A stretch of DNA of 37,203 nucleotides from IMG/VR virus record IMGVR_UViG_3300028025_001243, positions 1-37,203 of that record, one strand, 5' to 3'. The DNA is from a virus. The position numbers and the translations under genes are program-made. The notes beneath the pieces were generated by a model that saw nothing but the letters and a program-made list of their open reading frames with translations, made no database searches and was not told where the DNA came from. Position 1 is the first letter of the stretch. Every line of letters starts with the position of its first letter. Shown one piece after another: positions 5,519 to 11,846 of this stretch.

Positions 5519-5577
5519 TATTCGTCCATGTCTGTATTGTTAATACTTAACCAATCGAGGTAAGTGTACACCATCAT
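5518..5577 (-). CDS. possible 19-residue coupling peptide
   Basis: A tiny frame fills the gap between the resolvase and primase genes. Its ATG overlaps the resolvase stop (ATGA at 5577-5574) and its TAA overlaps the primase ATG (TAATG). The peptide is MMVYTYLDWLSINNTDMDE. The two perfect overlaps suggest ribosomes pass through it to reach the primase gene. There is no homology evidence; it may only be a translational relay. Confidence 0.35.
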   Translation of the reverse strand: MMVYTYLDWLSINNTDMDE

Positions 5578-5921
5578 CGAGCCTTCAATGCAAGTTTAAG
5601 TAGTTCTATCCATACACGTGCAGGCATGGTGCAGTACCAATCAAGAGGGTTCCCCTTGCCCTTTCGCTTGTGCCACACCACGCCTGTCCACGCATTGTCA
5701 TTGGTCATTTCGACCTTTAACTCTTCTAACCAACCAGCCAAATCCATCTTGGCATGGTTCTTTATCTCAATGGTAACTCCTGGGATTCCAGAGATGTCAC
5801 CTTTGTCGAGGGTCGCGCCAGCAAGTCTGCGGTCAGCGTAGATGAAACCTTCCTCCTTAAGAGAGGATACTACGTCTCGCTCTGCACCTGAACCTTTAGC
5901 CTTGGCAGCGCGACCACCCAT
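5574..5921 (-). CDS. PD-(D/E)XK Holliday-junction-resolvase-like nuclease
   Basis: The 115-residue product has the nuclease core of Hjc/phage resolvase proteins: an early acidic residue in SGAERDVV (E14), KGDISGI (D42), then TIEIKNH (E52, K54), and a basic loop WHKRKGKG with a final hydrophobic helix. Length fits the family. It would cut branched DNA during replication, recombination or before packaging. It sits between a transglycosylase gene and the primase genes. Another PD-(D/E)XK activity, such as a nickase, cannot be excluded. Confidence 0.82.
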   Translation of the reverse strand: MGGRAAKAKGSGAERDVVSSLKEEGFIYADRRLAGATLDKGDISGIPGVTIEIKNHAKMDLAGWLEELKVEMTNDNAWTGVVWHKRKGKGNPLDWYCTMPARVWIELLKLALKAR

Positions 5922-5924
5922 TAT

Positions 5925-6359
5925 TTAGTACCAGCCGTTACGATTGTGGAAGGCTAGTGCCTTCGATGGAGTATCATATCGGTGTTGGATATATTTCAAT
6001 CCTAATTCAATCTGACGTGCCATAGGTGTACCTTCATCCATTTTTAATAGTTGCGGTATGCCATAGGCTGATGAACGTGGGTTATTCGCTGTATAATCCC
6101 AGCGAGATTCTTTATCCCACAAAGTAAAGAGTGCTTTCCACTCATGATGACTTTGGTATCTTGCAAGCACTTCTTGTTTACCAAGTTGCTTAGCGCGTTT
6201 CTTCATCTCTCTTAAAGACACGAAGTTTAGATTCTTGCAAGTGTCAGTTGCTCCAATAATTGCTATTTGAGTCCTCTGGAACATCGCACCCACAGCGTGA
6301 GGCAAGGTTCCCACAAAGACTACAGCAGCCATTATCCAAGCGTATGTTGTCAGTTTCAT
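5925..6359 (-). CDS. secreted or membrane-anchored lytic transglycosylase (SLT fold)
   Basis: The 144-residue product begins with a signal or anchor helix (MKLTTYAWIMAAVVFVGTLP) and ends with a small SLT-type domain. The catalytic glutamate is in DKESRW (E84), followed by NNPRSSAYGIPQLL, which matches the family's xSSAYGxxQ stretch, and a final GLKYIQHRY...ALAFHNRNGWY. These enzymes cleave peptidoglycan without water and leave anhydro sugars. It sits among replication genes, not near endolysin, so a role other than lysis is possible, for example wall remodelling or blocking a second infection. GAGGAG precedes the ATG. Confidence 0.82.
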   Translation of the reverse strand: MKLTTYAWIMAAVVFVGTLPHAVGAMFQRTQIAIIGATDTCKNLNFVSLREMKKRAKQLGKQEVLARYQSHHEWKALFTLWDKESRWDYTANNPRSSAYGIPQLLKMDEGTPMARQIELGLKYIQHRYDTPSKALAFHNRNGWY

Positions 6360-6361
6360 TA

Positions 6362-6565
6362 TTACTCCTCAATTGGCGCGGTTGCCTGTGTTCCACAGTC
6401 AGCACACTCCATATCTAGAAAATACATACTGATAGTACCATACTCATCGAATGATACTTTCAGGTTCCATATGAAACTCCCACAGATGCATATAGTGGTA
6501 GGTTCACCACGTATATCCATCGCCCTTGTATAATCTGGTTTTAGTTCGGTTATAGGTTTAGTCAT
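6362..6565 (-). CDS. zinc-ribbon-like protein, 67 residues
   Basis: The start MTKPITEL is preferred because it overlaps the preceding 29-residue gene by only eight bases; a longer in-frame start exists at 6580. Two Cys pairs (ICICGSF and CADCGT), separated by a beta-rich stretch, form a zinc ribbon. Function unknown. It ends two bases before the transglycosylase ATG. Confidence 0.6.
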   Translation of the reverse strand: MTKPITELKPDYTRAMDIRGEPTTICICGSFIWNLKVSFDEYGTISMYFLDMECADCGTQATAPIEE

Positions 6566-6647
6566 CATCTTCCCACTCATCAGGGTCTACATCAACTGTA
6601 GGAAGCCCCCAATTAGGGTCTGGTATGATTGGGTCAAAGATGCTCAT
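6558..6647 (-). CDS. 29-residue acidic Pro/Trp peptide
   Basis: The ATG overlaps the helicase stop (ATGA) with a GAGAGG site upstream. The product (MSIFDPIIPDPNWGLPTVD, then an acidic end) resembles short acidic peptides common in actinophage genomes, without known function. Supported by the coupling and by the filling of an otherwise empty gap. Confidence 0.5.
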   Translation of the reverse strand: MSIFDPIIPDPNWGLPTVDVDPDEWEDDD

Positions 6648-7435
6648 TTCAACCTCTCAGAGATGTCAGAGACATCCATATATTCAGGGTTAAAGTTTAA
6701 CCAATAGGCAGTATTGCCTGATGGGTCTGCCTTTCCGTACCGATTCTTCACTGGTGCTACAGCGATAAAGCCAGGAGCATCAGTACCCACAGTACAGATT
6801 AAAGCAGGTAACTGTGCAACCATGCCCTGCAGAGCAGAGCGTGGCTGACACGGTGTACCTGTGTAGGACTCCTTCGTATGATGAAGTACTACAACAGCAG
6901 CATTAGTATCTCTTGCGAGGTACTTGAGTTCTTTCAGAGTTGAACGCATGTTCGCAAACTCTTCTCCCCCATCATTAGCAATATCCATAAGGTTATCGAT
7001 AACAATGAGAGTCGGCGAACAGCCCCACAACTCCTCGAAGGCAGATACCTCTTGGTCAAGGTCATCAAGCGTTGGGCTTGACTCGAATGACCAAAAGATA
7101 TGCCCCGAGTTCTCGTTAATGGTCTTACGACTACCAGCAACATCATTCTCAAGCAAGTGTTCTGCATCAGTCTGAGGCTTACCAGTAATCATAGACAGCA
7201 GGCGCATAGCCATAGTGTGAGCATTGGTATCAGCACTCACGTATAATGTTGGAACCTTGGCACGAAGTGCAAGGGCTAAAGCAACGGAAGACTTGCCAGC
7301 ACCAGGTGTACCAGCAATCATCGAAATTTCGGCACGTCGAAATACGATTTTATTGATATCAAAGGTACGAAAGACAGTTGGAAGCGGTTCGCCACCAATG
7401 TCCTTCGAGCCTACGGCGCGGGCAAGTGTTCTCAT
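6644..7435 (-). CDS. RecA/DnaB-type ATPase, probable replicative helicase
   Basis: The 263-residue product is a single RecA-like ATPase core. The Walker A motif is AGTPGAGKSS (41-50) and Walker B is TLIVIDN (143-149, D147). The strand VVVLHHTKES (181-190) carries the position where DnaB/RadA families have a sensing residue, and KNRYG near residue 232 is a likely arginine/lysine finger. It lacks the N-terminal primase-binding domain of DnaB, so it resembles the short DnaB-like helicases of actinophages. Next to primase, Cas4-like nuclease and resolvase, it most likely unwinds or loads at phage replication forks; a RadA-like recombination role is the alternative. Confidence 0.82.
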   Translation of the reverse strand: MRTLARAVGSKDIGGEPLPTVFRTFDINKIVFRRAEISMIAGTPGAGKSSVALALALRAKVPTLYVSADTNAHTMAMRLLSMITGKPQTDAEHLLENDVAGSRKTINENSGHIFWSFESSPTLDDLDQEVSAFEELWGCSPTLIVIDNLMDIANDGGEEFANMRSTLKELKYLARDTNAAVVVLHHTKESYTGTPCQPRSALQGMVAQLPALICTVGTDAPGFIAVAPVKNRYGKADPSGNTAYWLNFNPEYMDVSDISERLK

Positions 7436-7527
7436 TATCTAGTCCTTTTTCCACATCTTGTACAGTAGATAGTTGCAGTCGTTAATGAACTATAGTAACT
7501 ATGTCCAAAAAATTTGCATATCCACAT
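7435..7527 (-). CDS. 30-residue Cys-rich peptide (DUF1660-like)
   Basis: The frame lies exactly between the zinc-ribbon gene and the helicase gene and ends in a TAATG overlap with the helicase start. The product starts MWICKFFGHSYY and ends YCTRCGKRTR. This C..GH...CxxCGK pattern is typical of a tiny phage zinc protein family (I associate it with DUF1660, unverified). It probably folds around one zinc. Function unknown. Confidence 0.65.
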   Translation of the reverse strand: MWICKFFGHSYYSSLTTATIYCTRCGKRTR

Positions 7528-7530
7528 TGA

Positions 7531-7956
7531 TTAGAAACTATTCCAATCTGCGTCACCTCGGCGAAGCCATACTGGCTCGCATTGGTCTGGAGTTCCCTTA
7601 GGTGAAGGGCACATATATGCCTTCCATGGTCCCTTGGCTCCTGAACCTGTACGCTGCGACATTACACCATGCTTACAGGTCTTGCCCACTGGACCGACTG
7701 TAGAAGCAGTTTGTGTTGGATGTGCAGTGTGGTCTACTTGTGTGTTAGGAAAGGCAGCACGGATATTCTCGGTTGCCTGTCCTAGATTAGAGGGTGCGCC
7801 TGCAATAGACTTACCCATCTCTGTTAGTAGGTCTTGTGATTCTGTTACACCTACCACTGATTCAAGTGCCTCACAGAAGCCTGCGTAAGTCTCAGATGCG
7901 ACTACGAAGATTCTTCCGTCAGGTAACTTGCTACTGACTTGGAAATTACCAGTCAT
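7531..7956 (-). CDS. zinc-ribbon protein, possible ssDNA-binding accessory
   Basis: The 141-residue product has an N-terminal beta-rich part (residues 3-35, FQVSSKLPDGRIFVVAS) and a C-terminal metal-binding part (CKHGVMSQRTG...YMCPSPKGTPDQCEPVW). The CxHG...CP...C layout recurs in actinophage proteins next to Cas4-like nucleases and helicases. A role in binding single-stranded DNA is plausible from context but not demonstrated by motif. AAGGAG precedes the ATG, which overlaps the upstream stop. Confidence 0.6.
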   Translation of the reverse strand: MTGNFQVSSKLPDGRIFVVASETYAGFCEALESVVGVTESQDLLTEMGKSIAGAPSNLGQATENIRAAFPNTQVDHTAHPTQTASTVGPVGKTCKHGVMSQRTGSGAKGPWKAYMCPSPKGTPDQCEPVWLRRGDADWNSF

Positions 7957-8072
7957 TGGTTTTTCTCCTTTTCTTGTTCATGGTTGAACCCTATGTTGTC
8001 CCAAGCATCTACCATATCATCAATGCTTCTCAGCACTGGAACGATGCTAGTTAGAAACGTGTCCATTGACAT
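7953..8072 (-). CDS. 39-residue acidic helical peptide
   Basis: This reading begins MSMDTFLTS; an in-frame start further upstream exists but would overlap the Cas4-like gene almost entirely. It overlaps the end of that gene by 26 bases and its stop overlaps the next ATG. The sequence is a single amphipathic helix (SIVPVLRSIDDMVDAWDNI) plus a charged tail. No ribosome site is obvious. Not recognised. Confidence 0.45.
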   Translation of the reverse strand: MSMDTFLTSIVPVLRSIDDMVDAWDNIGFNHEQEKEKNQ

Positions 8073-8790
8073 ACTTGCAGGCAGATGATACACCACATCG
8101 ACCACAGTTGGACAAGTTAGGCAGGAAGATTGTTTCTTTCCTAGCCCTATCAAAAGTATTAAGAATATCTTCTACGCGTTCAGGGTGAAGATTGTCAAGG
8201 CTCCATAGAGTCACATGACCAGTACGTGCATCCCAGAAGCCCGCTCTGGAGACGGAAATCCCTTGCTTCTGCAGAGCCCACGCATAGACTGCTAGTTGCA
8301 AAGGATGCCTCTGGGATGACGCACCTGTTTTGATATCGAGGAGCACCCGATTCCCCTCGAAATCTACCATAACGCGGTCAATTGCCATCTTGACTGTCGC
8401 GTCATCTATATCGATTTCGTACTGCTTTTCAATAAAATCTTCGTAGACTGACCAGTTCTTGCGGAACTCAATCCACTTATCTAGCATGTAGATGCCCTCA
8501 CCATACCACCATGACATGTCCTCGCGCTTGGCGAATTGCCAGTGTTGCATGTCACCATGGAGTGCTTCGTCCTCGGCTACTTGGTCATACCAGACCTTGT
8601 TCCAAATGTCTTCAGAAGTGCCACCCTCAAGGTCATAGACTTCAGTGGCTTTATGGACGGCTGTACCGCCAGTGAACCATACGGCATGAGGCTCTGATGC
8701 GCCCTCAACCTTGGTTAGATAATACTTCCAGCCACATTCTTGCCAAGTGCTGAAAGAGGAATAGGAAATATGCTTAGGTAATTCGTTCAT
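8047..8790 (-). CDS. Cas4/RecB-like PD-(D/E)XK nuclease with Fe-S cysteines
   Basis: From the ATG at 8790 the 247-residue product shows the Cas4/AddB layout: an N-terminal SYSSFSTWQECGWKYYL with C19, GTAVHKATE (H46), the nuclease core AIDRVMVD...LLDIKTG (D139, D152, K154), QLAVYAWAL (Q165, Y169), and a C-terminal cluster C229, C232, C238. The four cysteines would bind a 4Fe-4S cluster. Such enzymes degrade or resect single-stranded DNA ends and in phages support recombination. It is the first gene of the leftward operon. A TGGTATAGT promoter element ends six bases before this ATG, which would make the mRNA leaderless; this is why the ATG at 8790 is preferred over an upstream ATG. Confidence 0.88.
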   Translation of the reverse strand: MNELPKHISYSSFSTWQECGWKYYLTKVEGASEPHAVWFTGGTAVHKATEVYDLEGGTSEDIWNKVWYDQVAEDEALHGDMQHWQFAKREDMSWWYGEGIYMLDKWIEFRKNWSVYEDFIEKQYEIDIDDATVKMAIDRVMVDFEGNRVLLDIKTGASSQRHPLQLAVYAWALQKQGISVSRAGFWDARTGHVTLWSLDNLHPERVEDILNTFDRARKETIFLPNLSNCGRCGVSSACKYVNGHVSN

Positions 8791-8805
8791 GGAAGTACTA
8801 TACCA
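8791..8805 (-). promoter_or_regulatory. extended -10 promoter for a leaderless leftward mRNA
   Basis: On the minus strand TGGTATAGT (8805-8797) is followed by six bases and the ATG at 8790. That puts the expected +1 on the A of the start codon. Leaderless mRNAs are common in actinobacteria. No good -35 is seen; the extended TGG may compensate. Confidence 0.65.
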
Positions 8806-8821
8806 CAACCCTACGATACGG

Positions 8822-8860
8822 GTTTCTTAAAACGCTGCCTGAATCCAGATTTTAAGAAAC
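8822..8860. promoter_or_regulatory. perfect 11-bp inverted repeat in the divergent control region
   Basis: GTTTCTTAAAA (8822-8832) and TTTTAAGAAAC (8850-8860) are exact inverted copies separated by 17 bases. The left arm covers the expected -35 zone of the leftward promoter. The spacing, about 28 bases centre to centre, suits a dimeric or looped regulator, or an origin-binding protein. The surroundings (8861-8966) hold C-runs, an A-run and no gene. Confidence 0.7.
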
Positions 8861-8966
8861 GCCCCCCTACCCCCCAAAAAAAAGATTGGTGGTTCAGGGA
8901 GTTGGATTCAGACGTTGCCGTCATCCTTCATTTGAAGTTTCCGCCCCACGGTTTCCCGCACGAATA

Positions 8967-8981
8967 TGGTACAGTATGAGT
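8967..8981 (+). promoter_or_regulatory. extended -10 promoter for a leaderless rightward mRNA
   Basis: TGGTACAGT (8967-8975) is followed by six bases and the ATG at 8982, the same geometry as the divergent leftward promoter. The two elements differ by one base. This decides the start of the 42-residue gene over the overlapping ATG at 8976. Confidence 0.65.
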
Positions 8982-9110
8982 ATGGAAAAGCGCATCTTGA
9001 ATAAATGGCTAATTGCTGGGCGAGCCCCTGGCTTTGCCATAGGGTTTAATATTAGCAGATACAGTGTTGGGATTGAACTAGGGTTCTGGTATATAGGGGT
9101 TGAGTTCTAG
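8982..9110 (+). CDS. 42-residue protein, leaderless
   Basis: The basic N-terminus (MEKRILNKWLIAGR) is followed by alternating aromatic and hydrophobic residues (GFAIGFNISRYSVGIELGFW), suggesting a small beta-sheet or membrane-associated fold. It forms a two-gene island with the zinc-ribbon gene, whose GTG overlaps its stop by one base. Not recognised; from other actinophages I recall similar short proteins in this setting, without function. The frame stays open upstream to 8886, but the promoter placement favours 8982. Confidence 0.6.
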   Translation: MEKRILNKWLIAGRAPGFAIGFNISRYSVGIELGFWYIGVEF

Positions 9111-9286
9111 TGGCTACATATGAATACGAATGCCCTGGCGATGGTCATATAGTAACCATCACTAGGTCAATGACAGAACCAGAAGGCAAGTATGACTGCC
9201 CTATCTGTGAAACTCCACTACGGCGTGTCTACACCGCACCACCAGTCAAGTTTAACGCTGGCGGATTCTACTCAACAGGCGGATAA
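9110..9286 (+). CDS. FmdB-like zinc-ribbon protein
   Basis: The 58-residue product starts MATYEYECPGDGH and contains CPIC, then RRVYTAPPVKFNAGGFYST. This is the FmdB/CxxC zinc-ribbon family pattern: Tyr-Glu-Tyr opening, a second Cys pair, and the PxVxFxGGFYST ending. Phages often carry such proteins; a regulatory role is assumed for the family, not proven. The first Cys pair is reduced to C8 with D11/H13 nearby. The GTG overlaps the previous stop, with AGGGG upstream. It ends just before a terminator. Confidence 0.8.
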   Translation: MATYEYECPGDGHIVTITRSMTEPEGKYDCPICETPLRRVYTAPPVKFNAGGFYSTGG

Positions 9287-9290
9287 ACAG

Positions 9291-9334
9291 AAAAAACCCC
9301 CCATCTTAGTATTTCTACTAAAACAGGGGGTTTC
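9291..9334. terminator. two-level hairpin terminator between convergent operons
   Basis: Outer stem AACCCCC/GGGGGTT with an A-run on one side and a T-run on the other, and an inner stem TTAGTA/TACTAA around TTTC. Its symmetry lets it stop transcription from both sides: the plus-strand two-gene island and the minus-strand late operon that ends at 9348. Confidence 0.88.
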
Positions 9335-9347
9335 TGGTAGGCAGAGC

Positions 9348-9536
9348 CTACTTCTTTAAGCCAAATTCCTTTGCTGACTTGTCAAGGTACTTAGCAGCAG
9401 GTCCTACAAAGCCAGCGATGAAGGCATAAGCCAACACCTTAGGTTCTGTTTCTCCTGCCATGTATAGAGCCACTACTGCTGCACCTGCTGCACGAGCATA
9501 GGTGAGAGCAACTTGCTTAAGAGTCTTGATATCCAT
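9348..9536 (-). CDS. small holin-like membrane protein, 62 residues
   Basis: The product begins MDIKTLKQVALTYARAAG, followed by a hydrophobic segment (AAVVALYMAG) and a second (VLAYAFIAGFVGPAAKYL), ending in basic residues (KSAKEFGLKK). Two short helices plus a charged tail fit small holins. It follows the endolysin gene, with AAGGAG before its ATG, and is the last gene of the late operon. Holins form membrane holes that release or activate the endolysin. Three other small membrane proteins nearby compete for this role. Confidence 0.65.
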   Translation of the reverse strand: MDIKTLKQVALTYARAAGAAVVALYMAGETEPKVLAYAFIAGFVGPAAKYLDKSAKEFGLKK

Positions 9537-9542
9537 GGTTCT

Positions 9543-9575
9543 CCTTTACTTAAGGTTTCTTAGCCTTTACTTAAG
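9543..9575. repeat. 12-bp direct repeat around the endolysin/holin junction
   Basis: CCTTTACTTAAG occurs at 9543-9554 and 9564-9575. The left copy overlaps the ribosome site of the 62-residue gene; the right copy contains the endolysin stop. It may reflect a local duplication. Confidence 0.7.
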
Positions 9576-10080
9576 ACTTAAATACAGGCTTGCCGAATCC
9601 TACCACAAAAACAGGCAGGGACTTCTTTAAAGTAGCCCCGTTCTTCTTCTTGTAGGCGCGCTTCTTCTGGCAGACTTCGCCTCCGTTGCGCTGGTCGCCC
9701 TTCTTATCTGGGCTGGTGTTGCCTTCAATACAGATTATAGTTCCGTCTCCGTTGTCTCGTACCACGATACCAACATGTGAGATGCGGTCAATGCCGTCAT
9801 TAGGGAAATCAAAGAAAACAATATCCCCAGGTAGCGGAGTCGCTTCATCTACTTTTTCCCATTGACCCTTCTTGATAAATGCCTGTGCTCCTGCAAGTGT
9901 ACTGACTACGTTAGGAATCTTAAGTCCTACCTCGTTGGCACACCACATGACGAATGACCCACACCAAGGTAGGAAGTTCGCCTTTGTAAAGGCTCCATAC
10001 TTGGTTTCGTTATCCTTTGGACCTTCGATAACCCCTACTTCTGCACGGGCTACCTTGATAAAGTCGTTACGCTGTCCCAT
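9571..10080 (-). CDS. endolysin, CHAP-type cysteine peptidase/amidase
   Basis: The 169-residue product shows the CHAP catalytic pair: Cys40 in PWCGSFVMWCANEVG and His102 in RISHVGIV, with LPGDIVFFDFP between and IEGNTS afterwards. The family cleaves amide bonds in peptidoglycan, here for host lysis. There is no signal peptide and no obvious cell-wall-binding domain; the C-terminus is basic (KKRAYKKKNGATLKK), which could bind the wall electrostatically. It lies between membrane-protein genes, giving a normal lysis cassette. Its ATG overlaps the previous stop (TAATG). Confidence 0.88.
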   Translation of the reverse strand: MGQRNDFIKVARAEVGVIEGPKDNETKYGAFTKANFLPWCGSFVMWCANEVGLKIPNVVSTLAGAQAFIKKGQWEKVDEATPLPGDIVFFDFPNDGIDRISHVGIVVRDNGDGTIICIEGNTSPDKKGDQRNGGEVCQKKRAYKKKNGATLKKSLPVFVVGFGKPVFKS

Positions 10081-10322
10081 TATGCACTCGCTTTCTTGTC
10101 AACCTTAGCAAAGGCTGCGTTGATTTCTTCTGATGTCAGGCTTCCGTCTGCTAGGTAGAAGCGGGCTAGGGCTTCAAGGACTCGTGCTGCACCTAGTGCA
10201 CCTGCGAGTGTTGCTGCCTGCCATACTTCGATACCTACTAAGGAACCTGCACCAATTACACCGAGAGACTCTGCTGCGATTACAGCAAAGATTCTCATCA
10301 TTACGTTCTTAAATGTATCCAT
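10080..10322 (-). CDS. small membrane protein, holin candidate
   Basis: The start MDTFKNVMMRIF is chosen because AAGGAC lies just upstream; a longer frame with a hydrophilic prefix exists. The 80-residue product has two hydrophobic segments (residues 10-29 and 34-52, rich in Ala/Gly) and a charged C-terminus (SLTSEEINAAFAKVDKKAS). This two-helix layout before an endolysin gene is classic for a holin. It is coupled to the endolysin by TAATG. Confidence 0.7.
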   Translation of the reverse strand: MDTFKNVMMRIFAVIAAESLGVIGAGSLVGIEVWQAATLAGALGAARVLEALARFYLADGSLTSEEINAAFAKVDKKASA

Positions 10323-10323
10323 T

Positions 10324-10488
10324 TTAGTCCTTCTTGAGTGTCTGTCGTGTTGCGTCAATTGCGATTGCAATACCAATTGCGTAGGTAACGATTGTTCGTG
10401 CGCTACCTTCCAGTACTACCCAGGCTACGAACATTCCAAGAAGGGTATAGGTCTGGTCTAGAATTGCGTTAAAAAACTTTTTAATCAA
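10324..10488 (-). CDS. 54-residue membrane protein (lysis cassette)
   Basis: The TTG at 10488 overlaps the previous gene's TGA (TTGA) and has AGGAG upstream. The product has a basic start (IKKFFN), a hydrophobic segment (TLLGMFVAWVVLEG), a second (TIVTYAIGIAIAI), and a basic tail (TRQTLKKD), so two membrane passes are likely. It lies immediately before another holin-like gene. The pair could be holin and antiholin, or two subunits of one pore. Confidence 0.6.
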   Translation of the reverse strand: MIKKFFNAILDQTYTLLGMFVAWVVLEGSARTIVTYAIGIAIAIDATRQTLKKD

Positions 10489-11846
10489 GGGTTTCTCCTA
10501 TAGGCTGCGGCAGCGGCGGCAGAAGCAGCCGCTTGGGTGGCTATGTTTCCAGCAATAACTGCTGCGACGATTACGTCTTCTGCTTGCTCACGCACTTCGG
10601 GTGGGAGGTCTGCACCGACATTACTTAGGGCAGCAAGTGCTGCCATAGGGTCTGTCAGGACTGTTGCTAGAAGTTCACCTGGGCTTTGTAACAACTCAAC
10701 CGCTATGGCAACTTCTGCTGTAACTACAACACCATTCTCCAGTTGTACTGGAGTCTCTGGTGCTAATGATTGTAAATCTGTATTAGCCGATAGAACTACA
10801 ACTTCTGCTGTATACTGTGGCTCTATTGCGGGAGGTTCATCATCTTCAACATCAAGCACAGATTCCACAGGCTCTACTGGCGTTTCCGCTGGTGGCTCTT
10901 CCTCAGGAAGTGGCTCTAATGGAACGTCATCTACGATTGGTTCCTCCACTGGGGCAGAAGGCTCCTCAACAGGCGGTAACTCTGGTTCCTGTACGGGTTC
11001 GGGCTCTGGCTCAACAATTGGCTCTGGCTCAGAAACTGGCTCAGGACTTGGAGCAGGAATTATCTCGGGGGCTGGAGGAGGGTCTGCAACTGCCACAGGT
11101 GCTGGTTGAGGACTTTGCTCTGGAGCGGGCTGAGGCGCAGGCGTTGGTGTTGACGATGGCTCGGGTTGCGACACTGGCTCGGATACTGGAGCAGGAGTAG
11201 GCTCAGGCTCGGTCACAGGAGGCGCTGGAGGGGTCACAGGGACGACTACAGGCTCTTCTGGTACACTTGGCTGACTAATTACCGTGGAGGTGTCAGATGG
11301 AGTTACTAATACTGTTGGGGTTTCTGACTGGATGGTTTGTGTGCTGGATTCAGATGTCGAAGTCTGAGTCTCGGCAGGTTGAGCAGTTGAAGTCTGGGAG
11401 TCATTCGTGGATGTTGACGTCTCAACACTGGCTGACACAGTATCAGAGGGCGCAGGAGACGGTTGTGGCTCAGGAGATGGAGATACTGAAGGTTCAGGAG
11501 AAGGTGACGGCTCAGGAGCGGGAGTTGGACTCACTCCGTTATAAAATCTGAGCGACATATCGGTCACTGATGTAGATACGAATGTTGTGTATCCATTAGG
11601 TGCGTGACCACCCTCACAGAATAAACGAGCAATATCACCCTTACCATCAAAGTAAGAGTTGCTGTTATCCCACTGCACATTAAAGATTTGCTGGGTTCCT
11701 TCGGAGTTAGCACAGGTAATTGTTGCAGGTCCCGTTAGGGCTGCTTGTGCGCTAGGGCTCCAGAAGAACGATGTTCCGAATACTAAAAAGATTACTGCTA
11801 GTTTACTTGCTGTCTTTCTCGCATAAGAGGAGATAGATTTGGTCAA
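10485..11846 (-). CDS. exported Pro/Glu/Ser-rich protein with C-terminal anchor helix
   Basis: The 453-residue product starts at a TTG and has a Sec-type signal peptide (basic start, then LAVIFLVFGTSFFW, cleavage likely after SAQA at 35). Residues 36-105 form a small domain with two Cys (ITCANSEG; LFCEGG), possibly a disulphide. Residues 106-340 are extended Pro-rich sequence (PSPEPSVSPSPEPQ, later PVEEP). The C-terminal 110 residues are Val/Ala-rich and end in a hydrophobic Ala stretch and YRRNP, as a membrane anchor would. It could span the host wall, for wall disruption, surface blocking or lysis. The exact function is unknown; no protease or lysin motif is visible. Confidence 0.65.
   Translation of the reverse strand: MTKSISSYARKTASKLAVIFLVFGTSFFWSPSAQAALTGPATITCANSEGTQQIFNVQWDNSNSYFDGKGDIARLFCEGGHAPNGYTTFVSTSVTDMSLRFYNGVSPTPAPEPSPSPEPSVSPSPEPQPSPAPSDTVSASVETSTSTNDSQTSTAQPAETQTSTSESSTQTIQSETPTVLVTPSDTSTVISQPSVPEEPVVVPVTPPAPPVTEPEPTPAPVSEPVSQPEPSSTPTPAPQPAPEQSPQPAPVAVADPPPAPEIIPAPSPEPVSEPEPIVEPEPEPVQEPELPPVEEPSAPVEEPIVDDVPLEPLPEEEPPAETPVEPVESVLDVEDDEPPAIEPQYTAEVVVLSANTDLQSLAPETPVQLENGVVVTAEVAIAVELLQSPGELLATVLTDPMAALAALSNVGADLPPEVREQAEDVIVAAVIAGNIATQAAASAAAAAAYRRNP

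Noticed and set aside
8047-8790. Cas4-like nuclease as part of a CRISPR system
   Set aside because: No cas1, cas2 or array is present. Stand-alone Cas4-like nucleases are common in phages.
8886-8981. Longer start for the 42-residue gene, from a GTG at 8886
   Set aside because: It would place the promoter element inside the gene, and the added residues look non-coding.
10537-11109. 190-residue Ser/Gly-rich plus-strand frame opposite the Pro-rich exported protein
   Set aside because: It is the reverse reading of Pro/Glu codons; no start signal and no independent feature.
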